A DNA stretch of 64,000 bases from Promicromonospora sukumoe (GTDB lineage: Bacteria; Actinomycetota; Actinomycetes; Actinomycetales; Cellulomonadaceae), in NCBI RefSeq assembly GCF_014137995.1, contig NZ_JACGWV010000001.1, positions 3,038,001 through 3,102,000 of the forward strand, in the 5' to 3' direction. The translations under genes were made by a program, and so were the position numbers. Positions 1 to 8,607 of this stretch are shown here, in pieces (the stretch's first letter is position 1; every line of letters begins with the position of its first letter). A model generated the notes under the pieces. That model had not been told where the DNA came from. It did not search any database and saw nothing but the letters and a program-made list of their open reading frames with translations.

Positions 1-102
1 GGTCACACGCCAATCTGGAGTTCCGTACTGCGGGATGGGAGCGCATCCACGACGCCCGATCGGCACAGTGCTGACCTCAGATGACCTGGTCGAGGAGCGG
101 GG

Positions 103-192
103 ATGAACAACAGGGGCGACCGGGGCAAAAGGTGGCGGAACACCATCGCGCCACGGGTGAAAAAGTGGCGCTCCGCCGCTCAGTCGAGGTAG
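103..192 (+). CDS. possible 29-aa basic small protein
   Basis: A short reading frame starts at an ATG preceded by GAGGAG with a five-base gap, a strong ribosome-binding site. The 29-residue product is very rich in Arg and Lys and has no recognisable domain. Its last 13 bases overlap the 3' end of the convergent lipoprotein gene. The good initiation signal is the only support. It could equally be chance in GC-rich DNA. Confidence 0.22.
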   Translation: MNNRGDRGKRWRNTIAPRVKKWRSAAQSR

Positions 193-839
193 AGGACAAC
201 GCCGGTGGTGTCGTCCTGGATGCTCGCCAGCCCCGCCCGGAAGGCGGCCTCGCCACGCTGCTCGGTGATGCTCGCGTCCACGAGGTCACCGTCCGGGCCG
301 GCCGCCGACCCCCGCGAGGTCGCACCGTCCCAGACCACGGCGGTGACGTTGTCGGTCGGCTCGGCCAGCTGCGCGCCGACGACCAGGAACTGCTGGCCGA
401 GCCGCTGCGCGCTCTCGAAGCCGAACATGTCCACGATGCCGTCCCCGAGGCCGACGACCAGGTCCGGCTCCACGTCGAGCGCCCGGTCGAGGGCCGCGCC
501 CACCGGGTCCGCGGCGCCCTCGGCGGCTGCGAGCTGCTGGAGGTCCCCGCCACCTGCGGAGACCACGTCCTTCAAGGCCGACAGCAAGGTCGCGGACGAC
601 GCCGACGCGTCGGGGACGACCACGGCGATCAGGTACCCCTCCAGACCGGAGAGGGACGCGGGCGGCGTCGCCTCGATCGTCCTTCCCGGCTCAGGCACGG
701 TCTCGTACGGCGGCAGCGTCTCGTACGAAGCCCCCGCCGGCGGCAACGCGCCGTCCTCCTCGGGAGCCGAGCACCCCGACGACAGCAGAGCCACGGCCAG
801 GAGCGTCGCCACGCCGTATCGGGTTCGTCCGTGTGTCAC
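180..839 (-). CDS. BMP-like substrate-binding lipoprotein
   Basis: Predicted 219-aa lipoprotein anchored outside the membrane. I chose the GTG at 839 because it gives a normal lipoprotein signal: basic start, hydrophobic run, then lipobox LLSSGC with the lipidated Cys near residue 23. A Pro/Glu-rich spacer follows, then a Rossmann-like core containing 'DLVVGLGDGIVDMFGFES'. That resembles the BMP (basic membrane protein, PnrA-like) nucleoside-binding family, although the protein is shorter than usual (about 330 aa) and may represent one lobe. No permease or ATPase genes are adjacent, so the ligand is unknown. It lies downstream of pdxS, separated from it by a strong hairpin terminator. Confidence 0.65.
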   Translation of the reverse strand: MTHGRTRYGVATLLAVALLSSGCSAPEEDGALPPAGASYETLPPYETVPEPGRTIEATPPASLSGLEGYLIAVVVPDASASSATLLSALKDVVSAGGGDLQQLAAAEGAADPVGAALDRALDVEPDLVVGLGDGIVDMFGFESAQRLGQQFLVVGAQLAEPTDNVTAVVWDGATSRGSAAGPDGDLVDASITEQRGEAAFRAGLASIQDDTTGVVLYLD

Positions 840-939
840 GGCGGCAAGTGAAACCCAGGCCGACGTGGCACCGGTAGCCGTCAGGTGTCCGCCGGGTGAA
901 CGGACCAGGCCTGGTGCCGCACCCGCCGGCGACACGGCG

Positions 940-981
940 AGGGCGGATGCCGGAGAGCCTTCGCTCCCCGGCATCCGCCCT
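940..981 (-). terminator. hairpin terminator after pdxS
   Basis: Perfect 14-bp inverted repeat (940-953 against 968-981) with a 14-base loop, beginning 15 bases past the pdxS stop codon. There is no long T-run, as is usual for GC-rich actinobacterial terminators. Confidence 0.75.
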
Positions 982-995
982 GGTCAGTCAGAGAA

Positions 996-1910
996 TTACC
1001 AGCCGCGCTCGGCGAGCCGGTGCGGCTCCGGGATCTCGTCGACGTTGATGCCGACCATGGCCTCGCCCAGACCGCGCGAGACCTTGGCGATCACGTCGGC
1101 GTCGTCGAAGAACGTGGTCGCCTTGACGATGGCCTCGGCGCGCTGCGCCGGGTTGCCCGACTTGAAGATGCCCGAGCCCACGAAGACGCCCTCGGCGCCG
1201 AGCTGCATCATCATCGCGGCGTCCGCCGGAGTGGCGATGCCGCCCGCGGTGAACAGCACGACCGGCAGCTTGCCGGTCGCCGCGATCTCCTTGACCAGCT
1301 CGTACGGCGCCTGGAGCTCCTTGGCGGCCACGTACAGCTCGTCCTCGGGCAGCGTGGTCAGGCGGCGGATCTCCTGGCGGATCTTCCGCATGTGCGTGGT
1401 CGCGTTCGAGACGTCGCCGGTGCCGGCCTCGCCCTTGGAACGGATCATCGCGGCGCCCTCGGTGATGCGGCGGAGCGCCTCACCCAGGTTGGTGGCACCG
1501 CACACGAACGGCACGGTGAAGTTCCACTTCTCGATGTGGTTCGTGTAGTCCGCGGGGGTCAGCACCTCGGACTCGTCGATGTAGTCGACGCCGAGGGACT
1601 GCAGCACCTGCGCCTCGACGAAGTGCCCGATGCGCGCCTTCGCCATCACGGGGATCGAGACGGCCTCGATGATGCCGTCGATCATGTCGGGGTCGCTCAT
1701 GCGCGACACGCCGCCCTGCGCACGGATGTCCGCGGGCACCCGCTCGAGCGCCATGACGGCCACCGCACCCGCGTCCTCGGCGATCTTCGCCTGGTCGGCG
1801 GTGACGACGTCCATGATGACGCCGCCCTTGAGCATCTCGGCCATACCGCGCTTCACGCGCGCGGTGCCGACCGTGCCCACGGTGTTCTCGCCGGTCACGG
1901 ATTCAGTCAC
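996..1910 (-). CDS. pdxS: pyridoxal 5'-phosphate synthase, lyase/synthase subunit PdxS
   Basis: PdxS makes pyridoxal 5'-phosphate directly from ribose 5-phosphate, glyceraldehyde 3-phosphate and ammonia supplied by the glutaminase PdxT. The 304-residue protein is full length and highly typical: 'VMAKARIGH' carries the Schiff-base lysine near residue 91, and '[11 protein letters not shown]' holds the second catalytic lysine and phosphate contacts. The GTG start at 1910 follows GAGG at good spacing. pdxT usually sits directly downstream in actinobacteria, but here the next gene is the lipoprotein at 180-839 and no pdxT is in the window, so the glutaminase must be encoded elsewhere. Confidence 0.97.
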   Translation of the reverse strand: MTESVTGENTVGTVGTARVKRGMAEMLKGGVIMDVVTADQAKIAEDAGAVAVMALERVPADIRAQGGVSRMSDPDMIDGIIEAVSIPVMAKARIGHFVEAQVLQSLGVDYIDESEVLTPADYTNHIEKWNFTVPFVCGATNLGEALRRITEGAAMIRSKGEAGTGDVSNATTHMRKIRQEIRRLTTLPEDELYVAAKELQAPYELVKEIAATGKLPVVLFTAGGIATPADAAMMMQLGAEGVFVGSGIFKSGNPAQRAEAIVKATTFFDDADVIAKVSRGLGEAMVGINVDEIPEPHRLAERGW

Positions 1911-2048
1911 GGTTACCTCGCATAGTTCTCGCCGGTGGGATCGACGCCGGTCGTTCCGGGCGCGGTCGGCGCCCTGTCCCGATCTTATCGCCCGGCCTGC
2001 GGCGTCCCTGCCGCCGACCGCAGAACGGTCACCTGCTGGACAAAGCGC

Positions 2049-2636
2049 TCACCCGCCCGCCGGCTCCAGCCCGTGCGGCAGGGCGTCGTCGAGCTCGACC
2101 GTGCGCGGCATCGGCGCGCGGCCGGCCAGGTGGAAGAGCCGCACGTACCAGAGCCGGCGCACGCGGCGGGTCTGGGCGACGGCCTCGTTGTGGAAGCGGC
2201 GGGCCAGCGTCACCCGGTACCAGGCGGCCGCCAGGGCCTCCAGCACCTCGCCGCCCGGGCCCTCCCGCAGGTCGTGGACGGCCTCGGGCGAGCCGAACGC
2301 CTCCCGCAGCGTCGCCGTGAGCCCCGACTCGGCGCGCTCGCGCGCGGGGCCCAGCCCGTCCATCTTCAGCGCGGCGGCGGGCGACGTGACCGGCACGGTG
2401 TCCGACGCCGCGTAGGCGGCGTCCGCCACCAGCACCGAGCTGGCCGGGTCCAGCGCGCCCGACGCCGCCAGCTCCACCGCCGCCGAGGCCCGCCGGACGA
2501 GCTGCGCGTCCAGCGCGATCCGGGACGCCGCGACCTTGCGGTGCAGCCGGTCGATCCGGGAGGCGCCCTGCCAGGCGAACACGAGGCCGACGACGGCGGC
2601 CGCCAGCGCGACGAGCGCCATCTCGGACCAGGTCAC
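2049..2636 (-). CDS. LemA-like membrane-anchored protein
   Basis: A 195-aa protein with one N-terminal membrane helix (about residues 5-24) followed by a helical cytoplasmic domain. The stretch 'RIALDAQLVRRASAAVELA' resembles the start of LemA-family helical bundles, where a similar segment follows the anchor. Function is unknown. Its ATG overlaps the stop of pimA (ATGA), so it is the last gene of a translationally coupled thrS-HIT-pgsA-patA-pimA block. A gene of this kind is often found beside pimA in actinobacteria. The LemA assignment is by resemblance only. Confidence 0.65.
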   Translation of the reverse strand: MTWSEMALVALAAAVVGLVFAWQGASRIDRLHRKVAASRIALDAQLVRRASAAVELAASGALDPASSVLVADAAYAASDTVPVTSPAAALKMDGLGPARERAESGLTATLREAFGSPEAVHDLREGPGGEVLEALAAAWYRVTLARRFHNEAVAQTRRVRRLWYVRLFHLAGRAPMPRTVELDDALPHGLEPAGG

Positions 2637-3862
2637 GTGTCACCGCCGACCCGGCGCGGGAACAGCCCCATGACGCGGCGGACGGCGTCGTCGGCGATGG
2701 CGTGGTCGGCGTCGAGCGTCATCTCGTAGACCGCGAGGACCTGTTCTGTGACGCCGGACCAGTCGAACCGCTGGACCCACTGCGCGGCGTGGGCGCGGTA
2801 GGCGTCCCGCCGCGCCGGGTCGGCCAGCAGGGCCAGGACGGTCGTGGCGAGGTCGCCGGGGTCGCCGGTGCGGAACAGCGCGCCGGCCGCGCCGTCGTCC
2901 AGGACGCGCGCGAACGCGCCGAGGTCGCTGGCCACGACCACGGACCCGGCGCTCATGGCCTCCACGAGCACGATGCCGAAGCTCTCCCCGCCGGTCTGCG
3001 GCGCGACGTACAGGTCGGCGGACGCCAGCAGCGCCGCCTTGTCGGCGTCGGATACCACGCCCAGGAACTCGACGGACGCGGCCCGCTCCCCCAGCATCTC
3101 GCGCGTCTCGTCGACGATGCCGTTGCCGCGGCCCGCCACGAGGAAGCGTGTGCCGGGCATCCGGTCGAGGATCGCCGGGACGGCCTGCACCAGCACGCCG
3201 AGCCCCTTGCGCGGCTCGTCGAGGCGGCCGAGGAACGCGACGGTCGGCGCGTCGGGCGTCCCGGTCCACTCGGGCCGCCGGGGGCTGCTCGCGAACACCT
3301 GCGTGTAGACGCCGTTGGGGATGACGACGGCGTCGCCGCCCAGGTGGTCCACCAGGGTGCGGCGCGCGTCCTCGGACACGGCGATCCGGGCCGCGATCTT
3401 CTCCAGCGACTGCCGCACCAGCGGGTAGGCGACCTGCAGCGCCCGCGAGCGCACCTGCGAGGTGTGGAACGTGGCGACGACCGGCTCGGTGGTCTGCCAC
3501 AGGGCGAGCATCGACAGGGACGGGACCATGGGCTCGTGCAGGTGGACGATGTCGAACGGGCGGCCGTCGATGCCGCCCTCCAGCCAGCGGCGCACCCGCG
3601 TGGCGGTCAGCGGGCCGAAGGTGAGGCGCGCGACCGACCCGTTGTAGGGCACGGGTACCGCCCGGCCGGCGGCCGTGACGACGTCGGGCAACTCGGTGTC
3701 GTCGCTGGACGGGGCCAGGACCGACACCTCGTGCCCGGCGGCCTGGAGCGCCTCCGCGAGGTCGCGCACGTGGAACTGGACGCCGCCGGGGGCGTCGAAG
3801 GAGTAGGGGCAGACGATGCCGACGCGCAGCGTGCGGTGCCCGCGCCGCCGCGCGCCTCTCAT
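2633..3862 (-). CDS. pimA: phosphatidyl-myo-inositol alpha-mannosyltransferase PimA
   Basis: GT4 glycosyltransferase that moves mannose from GDP-mannose to phosphatidylinositol, the first committed step of PIM and lipomannan synthesis at the inner face of the membrane. The 409-aa protein begins with the GT-B signature 'VGIVCPYSFDAPGGVQ', and near the C-terminus carries the EX7E nucleotide-sugar motif in 'GGESFGIVLVEAMSAG'. The ATG at 3862 overlaps the stop of the upstream acyltransferase gene by four bases (ATGA), which fixes the start. Gene order pgsA-patA-pimA is the classical actinobacterial PIM locus and supports the substrate assignment. Confidence 0.93.
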   Translation of the reverse strand: MRGARRRGHRTLRVGIVCPYSFDAPGGVQFHVRDLAEALQAAGHEVSVLAPSSDDTELPDVVTAAGRAVPVPYNGSVARLTFGPLTATRVRRWLEGGIDGRPFDIVHLHEPMVPSLSMLALWQTTEPVVATFHTSQVRSRALQVAYPLVRQSLEKIAARIAVSEDARRTLVDHLGGDAVVIPNGVYTQVFASSPRRPEWTGTPDAPTVAFLGRLDEPRKGLGVLVQAVPAILDRMPGTRFLVAGRGNGIVDETREMLGERAASVEFLGVVSDADKAALLASADLYVAPQTGGESFGIVLVEAMSAGSVVVASDLGAFARVLDDGAAGALFRTGDPGDLATTVLALLADPARRDAYRAHAAQWVQRFDWSGVTEQVLAVYEMTLDADHAIADDAVRRVMGLFPRRVGGDT

Positions 3863-4806
3863 CCGTTCTCCCGCGCGGCCCGCTGCCGGGCCGGTCCCAG
3901 GTCGGCGACGAACACCCGCTGCAGCATGTGCCAGTCGTGCGTGTGCTCGACGATGGACCCCGCGAGCTGGTCGACCCAGCCCTGGGTGAGCAGGCGAGCC
4001 CGCTCGGCGCGCGGCAGCCCGACGTCGGGCACGGGCAGGGGCGGGTAGAAGTGGATGACGATGCCCCACGGCGTGCCCGCGGTGCGGCGCCGGGCGCCGC
4101 GCAGCCGCTCGTACGTGATGCCGACGGCGTGCACGGGCACCTCGGCCTCCAGGCCGACGAGCGCCGGGCCGGCGGCGACCCGGGCGCGGTGCCCGGCGAG
4201 GTCGACCTCGATGCCGGTGGAGGTCAGGTCGCGGTCGCTGAGCAGCGGCAGGAGCCGCCCGCCCTCCTTGGCGCCGCGGACCAGGGCACCCAGCACGTCG
4301 CCGTTGCCGAGGGCCAGGACGTCGATGCCGAGGGACCCGCGGAACCGCAGGAACTCCTCGAAGAGCTCGTCGGGCTTGAGCCGCTCGGCGACGGTGAGCA
4401 CGCCCGCGAGGTACTGGGAGCCGTAGGCGCCGGCCAGGTCCCAGTTGCCGAGGTGGCCCAGGGCGAGCGAGACGGCGCCGCCGTCGTCGATCACGGGGCG
4501 CACGTGCTCGTCGTAGCCCTCCAGGCGCACGCGCGCCCGCAGCTTGGCGGTGGTGACGCCCTGGAGGGTGAAGGCCTCCCGGAAGTAGCGCATGTAGCTG
4601 CGCATGCCCGCCCGGGACAGCCGGCGCACGGCCGCGGCGTCGAGGTCGGGCCGCACCCGCGCGTAGTTGCTCTCCATGCGCCGCACGGCCTTGCCGTGGC
4701 GCAGCCAGGTGACGTCGGCGACCGCGGTGAACAGGCCCCGCAGCACGGGCTCGGGGATCTTCGTGGCGTTGCGCCACGCGAAGGTGTACGCCGCCGCGAC
4801 GTTCAT
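3859..4806 (-). CDS. phosphatidylinositol mannoside acyltransferase (PatA-type)
   Basis: Lysophospholipid-acyltransferase-family protein of 315 aa, expected to acylate the mannose of PIM at the cytoplasmic membrane face. The catalytic HX4D motif is visible in 'LGHLGNWDLAG'. The ATG at 4806 shares one base with the pgsA stop (TGATG), and the 3' end overlaps pimA, so translation of the three genes is probably coupled. The family also includes lipid A late acyltransferases, but the location between pgsA and pimA makes the PIM role by far the likeliest. Confidence 0.9.
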   Translation of the reverse strand: MNVAAAYTFAWRNATKIPEPVLRGLFTAVADVTWLRHGKAVRRMESNYARVRPDLDAAAVRRLSRAGMRSYMRYFREAFTLQGVTTAKLRARVRLEGYDEHVRPVIDDGGAVSLALGHLGNWDLAGAYGSQYLAGVLTVAERLKPDELFEEFLRFRGSLGIDVLALGNGDVLGALVRGAKEGGRLLPLLSDRDLTSTGIEVDLAGHRARVAAGPALVGLEAEVPVHAVGITYERLRGARRRTAGTPWGIVIHFYPPLPVPDVGLPRAERARLLTQGWVDQLAGSIVEHTHDWHMLQRVFVADLGPARQRAARENG

Positions 4807-5474
4807 CAGGCGCCCTGTCCGGCCAGGGGACCCTCGTGCGGTTCGTCCCGGGTCTCGACCGCACGTCGCGCGAGCTGGTCGTGCACGGTGGCGATGCGCT
4901 GGACCACGGTCACCAGGCTGGCGAGCGCCAGCAGGGTGAGCACGACCTCCAGCACGACGACGGGCAGGCCCACCTGCATGAACGTGAACGGGACGAGTGC
5001 CAGCAGCAGCCGGTCGGCGCGCTCGGCGATGCCCACCTGTGCGGTGGCGCCGACGCCCTCGGCGCGGGCCCGGGCGTACGGGACGACGCTGCCGAGCACC
5101 AGGCAGGCGAGCGCGGCGGACGTGCCCCACAGGCCGTGGTGCTCGTCGGGGTGCAGCACGAACCAGAGCGTGATGCCAGCGAACACCGCGCCGTCGGACA
5201 CGCGGTCCAGGGTCGAGTCAAGGAACGCGCCCCACGGTCCGGACCGCCCGGCCTGGCGCGCCATCACCCCGTCGAGGGAGTCGAAGAGGACGAAGAAGCC
5301 GATCAGCAGGCCGCCCACGAGCGTGTGCCCCATCGGGAGCAGCGTCAGGGCCACCACGGTGACCACGACGGTGCCGGCGATCGTCACCGCGTCCGGCGAG
5401 ACCCGCAGCGCCAGCAGCAGCCGGGCCAGGGGTGTGAACAGCGTCGTCATGAAGGAGCGCAGGCCCCGTAACAT
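4806..5474 (-). CDS. pgsA: phosphatidylinositol phosphate synthase (CDP-alcohol phosphotransferase)
   Basis: Integral-membrane CDP-alcohol phosphotransferase, 222 aa, that condenses CDP-diacylglycerol with inositol phosphate to feed PIM synthesis. The family signature DGX2ARX8GX3DX3D is complete, beginning at 'DGVMARQAGRS' and ending with the two Asp of 'DSTLD'. About six membrane helices are evident. The start at 5474 overlaps the stop of the HIT gene (TGATG). Phosphatidylglycerophosphate synthase is the alternative specificity, made unlikely by linkage to patA and pimA. Confidence 0.92.
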   Translation of the reverse strand: MLRGLRSFMTTLFTPLARLLLALRVSPDAVTIAGTVVVTVVALTLLPMGHTLVGGLLIGFFVLFDSLDGVMARQAGRSGPWGAFLDSTLDRVSDGAVFAGITLWFVLHPDEHHGLWGTSAALACLVLGSVVPYARARAEGVGATAQVGIAERADRLLLALVPFTFMQVGLPVVVLEVVLTLLALASLVTVVQRIATVHDQLARRAVETRDEPHEGPLAGQGA

Positions 5475-6046
5475 CAGTTCTCCTCTCTGCCCCCCGCGGT
5501 CTTCCACGCGTCCGCGAGCCGACGGCGGGTGTCCGCCAGCAGCTCCGGCAACGCCTTGGTCTGGCCCACCACGGGCAGGAAGTTGGCGTCGCCCAGCCAG
5601 CGCGGCACGACGTGCTGGTGCAGGTGCGCCGCGATGCCCGCACCGGCGACCTCGCCCTGGTTGATACCAAGATTGAAGCCTGCGGGCGAGTGAACGGCGC
5701 GCGACACGCGCATGGCCTGCTGAGTCATCTGTGCCAGCTCGACCGTCTCGGCGTCGGTCAGGTCCGTGTAGTCCGAGACGTGCCGGTACGGGAGCACCAT
5801 CATGTGCCCCGAGTTGTACGGGTAGAGGTTCAGCACCACGTAGCACCGCTCCCCGCGGGCGACGACGAGGCCCTGCTCGTCGTCGCCCGCCGGGATGCGG
5901 CAGAACGGGCACTGCTGGGTGGTCCCGTCGGCGGGCTTGTCCTGCCCGCCGATGTAGACCATGCGGTGCGGCGTCCAGAGCCGCTGCAGCCCGTCGTCCG
6001 AGGGGCCGAAGGCCGCCGGGGACTCGGGAGCGGGGTCGCTGTTCAT
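5474..6046 (-). CDS. HIT-family nucleotide phosphohydrolase/phosphorylase
   Basis: Histidine-triad protein of 190 aa. The C-terminal half carries the HXHXHXX signature 'HLHQHVVPRW', whose middle histidine forms the nucleotidyl intermediate. An N-terminal 'CPFC' pair probably binds zinc. In actinobacteria this gene, between thrS and pgsA, corresponds to the Ap4A-phosphorylase-like HIT proteins (Rv2613c type), so the likely substrate is diadenosine polyphosphate. Linkage to an aminoacyl-tRNA synthetase gene, a source of Ap4A, is suggestive. The start is 25 bases downstream of thrS. Confidence 0.88.
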   Translation of the reverse strand: MNSDPAPESPAAFGPSDDGLQRLWTPHRMVYIGGQDKPADGTTQQCPFCRIPAGDDEQGLVVARGERCYVVLNLYPYNSGHMMVLPYRHVSDYTDLTDAETVELAQMTQQAMRVSRAVHSPAGFNLGINQGEVAGAGIAAHLHQHVVPRWLGDANFLPVVGQTKALPELLADTRRRLADAWKTAGGREEN

Positions 6047-6071
6047 CCGGGGACGACCTCTGCGGAGCCGG

Positions 6072-8102
6072 TCAGACCTGCACGCGGTCGCTGACCGCCT
6101 TGACGATCCGCTCGATCGCCTCGGCGACCGGCACGCCGTTCTCCTGGGTGCCGTCCCGGAACCGGAACGACACGGCGCCCGCCTCGACGTCCTCGCCGCC
6201 CGCGATGAGCACGAACGGGACCTTCTCCTTGGACGCGTTGCGGATCTTCTTGCCGAACCGGTCGTCGGACAGGTCGAGCTCGGCGCGGATGCCCTGGGCC
6301 CGGAGCTGGGCGACGACGTCCTTGAGGTAGTCGTCGAAGGCGTCGGCGACGGGCACGGCGAGCACCTGGACGGGCGCGAGCCAGGCCGGGAACTGCCCGG
6401 CGTAGTGCTCGATGAGCACGCCCATGAACCGCTCGATGGAGCCGAACTTGGCCGAGTGGATCATGACCGGCTGCTGGCGGGTGCCGTCCGCGGCGGTGTA
6501 CTCCAGCCCGAAGCCCTTGGGCTGGTTGAAGTCGTACTGCACGGTGCCCATCTGCCAGGTACGGCCGATGGCGTCCTTGGCCTGCACGGAGATCTTGGGG
6601 CCGTAGAACGCGGCGCCGCCCGGGTCGGCCACGAGCTCCAGGCCGGTCTCGCGGCCCACGCGCTCCAGGATCTCGGTCGCGGCGGCCCAGTCCTCGTCCG
6701 AGCCCACGAACTTGTCCGGCTTGGAGTCGTCACGCGTGGACAGCTCCAGGTAGAAGTCGTCCAGGCCGAAGTCGCGCAGCACGCTGAGCATGAAGTCGAG
6801 CAGGTGCTTGACCTCGCCCGGCGCCTGCTCCGGCGTCACGTAGGAGTGCGAGTCGTCCTGGGTCAGGCCGCGCACGCGCGTCAGGCCCTGCACCACGCCG
6901 GACTTCTCGTACCGGTACACGGAACCGAACTCGAACAGGCGCAGCGGCAGCTCACGGTAGGAGCGCCCGCGCGCGGCGAAGATCAGGTTGTGCATGGGGC
7001 AGTTCATGGCCTTGAGCCGGTACTTGGACCCCTCGAGGTCCATCTCCGGGAACATGGTGTCCGCGTAGTAGGGCAGGTGGCCCGAGGTGTGGAACAGCCC
7101 GTCCTTGGTGATGTGCGGGGTGCCGACGTACGAGAAGCCCTCCTCGATGTGCCGCTGGCGGACGTAGTCCTCCATGACCCGCTTGATGACGCCGCCCTTG
7201 GGGTGGAACAGCGGCAGGCCGGAGCCGACCTCGTCGGAGAAGCTGAACAGGTCCATCTCGGCGCCGATGCGCCGGTGGTCGCGGCGCTCGGCCTCGGCCA
7301 GCCGCTCCAGGTACGCCTTCAGCTCGTCCTTGGACGGCCAGGCCGTGCCGTAGACGCGCTGCAGCATCGGGTTCTTCTCGCTGCCGCGCCAGTAGGCGGC
7401 GGCCGAGCGCATGAGCTGCACGCCGTTGCCGATCAGGCGCGTGTTCGGCAGGTGCGGGCCGCGGCACAGGTCCGACCAGACCACGGTCTCGCTCTCACGG
7501 CCGGCGCCACGCACGTTGTCGTAGATGGTCAGCTCGCCGCCGCCCACCTCGACGGACTCGCCGCTGTCGCCGTCGGCCGCCGCGCCGCCCTTGAGGCCGA
7601 TCAGCTCCAGCTTGTACGGCTCGTTCGCCAGCTCGGCGCGCGCCTCGTCCTCGGTGACGACGCGGCGGCGGAAGGTCTGGCCCTCCTTGATGATGCGGCC
7701 CATCGTCTTGTCGAGGGCCTTGAGGTCCTCGGGCGTGAACGGCGTCTCGACGTCGAAGTCGTAGTAGAAGCCGTCGGTGACGGGCGGGCCGATGCCCAGC
7801 TTCGCGTCCGGGTTGACCTGCTGCACGGCCTGCGCCAGCACGTGGGCGGCGCTGTGCCGCAGCACGGCCAGGCCGTCGGGCTCGCTGATCGTCACCGGCT
7901 CGACCTCGCGGCCGGCCGGGATCTCGCGGTCGAGGTCCCACAGCTCGCCGTCCACCCGCACGACGACGACGTCGCGGCGGTCGCCGTACAGCTCGACGCC
8001 GGTCGTCGTCGCCTCGGTCGTCGTCGCCTGCGTGGTGTTCTCAGCCGGGGTCTCGCCACCGGCGAGGTCGGTGGGGCTGGGCGGCGATGCGACGTCGGAC
8101 AC
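6072..8102 (-). CDS. thrS: threonyl-tRNA synthetase
   Basis: Class II aminoacyl-tRNA synthetase charging tRNA-Thr. The 676-aa product has an N-terminal TGS domain (about 45-105), an editing domain with the HXXXH pair in '[11 protein letters not shown]', the catalytic core with zinc-binding Cys in 'KAMNCPMHN', motif 2 near 'YRYEKSG', motif 3 '[15 protein letters not shown]', and a C-terminal anticodon-binding domain. I chose the GTG at 8102 because AAGGAG lies seven bases upstream. The longer open frame would run through the hairpin at 8136-8175. An acidic/threonine-rich stretch precedes the TGS domain. It is the first gene of the coupled PIM block. Confidence 0.96.
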   Translation of the reverse strand: MSDVASPPSPTDLAGGETPAENTTQATTTEATTTGVELYGDRRDVVVVRVDGELWDLDREIPAGREVEPVTISEPDGLAVLRHSAAHVLAQAVQQVNPDAKLGIGPPVTDGFYYDFDVETPFTPEDLKALDKTMGRIIKEGQTFRRRVVTEDEARAELANEPYKLELIGLKGGAAADGDSGESVEVGGGELTIYDNVRGAGRESETVVWSDLCRGPHLPNTRLIGNGVQLMRSAAAYWRGSEKNPMLQRVYGTAWPSKDELKAYLERLAEAERRDHRRIGAEMDLFSFSDEVGSGLPLFHPKGGVIKRVMEDYVRQRHIEEGFSYVGTPHITKDGLFHTSGHLPYYADTMFPEMDLEGSKYRLKAMNCPMHNLIFAARGRSYRELPLRLFEFGSVYRYEKSGVVQGLTRVRGLTQDDSHSYVTPEQAPGEVKHLLDFMLSVLRDFGLDDFYLELSTRDDSKPDKFVGSDEDWAAATEILERVGRETGLELVADPGGAAFYGPKISVQAKDAIGRTWQMGTVQYDFNQPKGFGLEYTAADGTRQQPVMIHSAKFGSIERFMGVLIEHYAGQFPAWLAPVQVLAVPVADAFDDYLKDVVAQLRAQGIRAELDLSDDRFGKKIRNASKEKVPFVLIAGGEDVEAGAVSFRFRDGTQENGVPVAEAIERIVKAVSDRVQV

Positions 8103-8135
8103 AGGAGTGCTCCTTGGGGAACGGAAGACGAAATG

Positions 8136-8175
8136 GATCGAGGGGCACCGTCCGCACGGACGGTGCCCCTCGATC
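8136..8175 (-). terminator. 19-bp perfect hairpin upstream of thrS
   Basis: Perfect 19-bp inverted repeat (8136-8154, 8157-8175) with a two-base centre, between the stop of the 61-aa gene and the thrS start, both on the minus strand. The simplest reading is a transcription terminator for the small gene. It is only 34 bases from the thrS start, so it could also act in the thrS 5' leader. Confidence 0.75.
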
Positions 8176-8232
8176 GTACCGATACAGTGCCGGTCCCGTG
8201 CCCGCGGTCGCACCGCGGGCGGACCGGCGGGA

Positions 8233-8418
8233 TCAGCTCTTGCCGAAGTCCTTGGCCTTCTGGCCCAGGGTGTCGATCGCCCCGTCCGCCTTGTCCGGCG
8301 CGAGCTCCTTGAGCTTGTCCGTGGCTGCGTCGACGTTCTCGTCGCTGAGCTGCTCCTTGGCCTTCGCCAGGTTGTCCGGGTCCGTCACGAACTCCTTGGC
8401 CTTGTCAAAAAGCCCCAT
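8233..8418 (-). CDS. 61-aa charged helical protein (Rv0909/CsbD-like)
   Basis: Small, soluble, strongly amphipathic protein beginning '[16 protein letters not shown]' and made almost wholly of Lys/Asp/Ala-rich helix. The opening is typical of the short actinobacterial proteins annotated as Rv0909-like antitoxins, and the composition also recalls CsbD-like stress proteins. No toxin gene is adjacent, so a toxin-antitoxin role is not supported here. The start at 8418 is preceded by GAGGAGTC at good distance. It is a monocistronic unit ended by the hairpin at 8136-8175. Confidence 0.72.
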   Translation of the reverse strand: MGLFDKAKEFVTDPDNLAKAKEQLSDENVDAATDKLKELAPDKADGAIDTLGQKAKDFGKS

Positions 8419-8607
8419 GTCCGACTCCTCTTCGACACGGGCACACGACGTGCCCCCCTGCGCGCGACGGGGTCCCGCCGCCACCCCTGAAACTACGCGC
8501 AGAGCGTCGGACGCGCGCGGCAACGGCGCCCCACCTGGGGTCCCTCCGGCGTCTCGCGCAGAGCGCAAAAGTCGGCGGACGCCGTCGGCGTCTCGTAACG
8601 TCAGCCT

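Noticed and set aside
8233..8418. Antitoxin of a toxin-antitoxin pair
   Set aside because: The protein resembles small proteins annotated as antitoxins, but no toxin candidate lies on either side.
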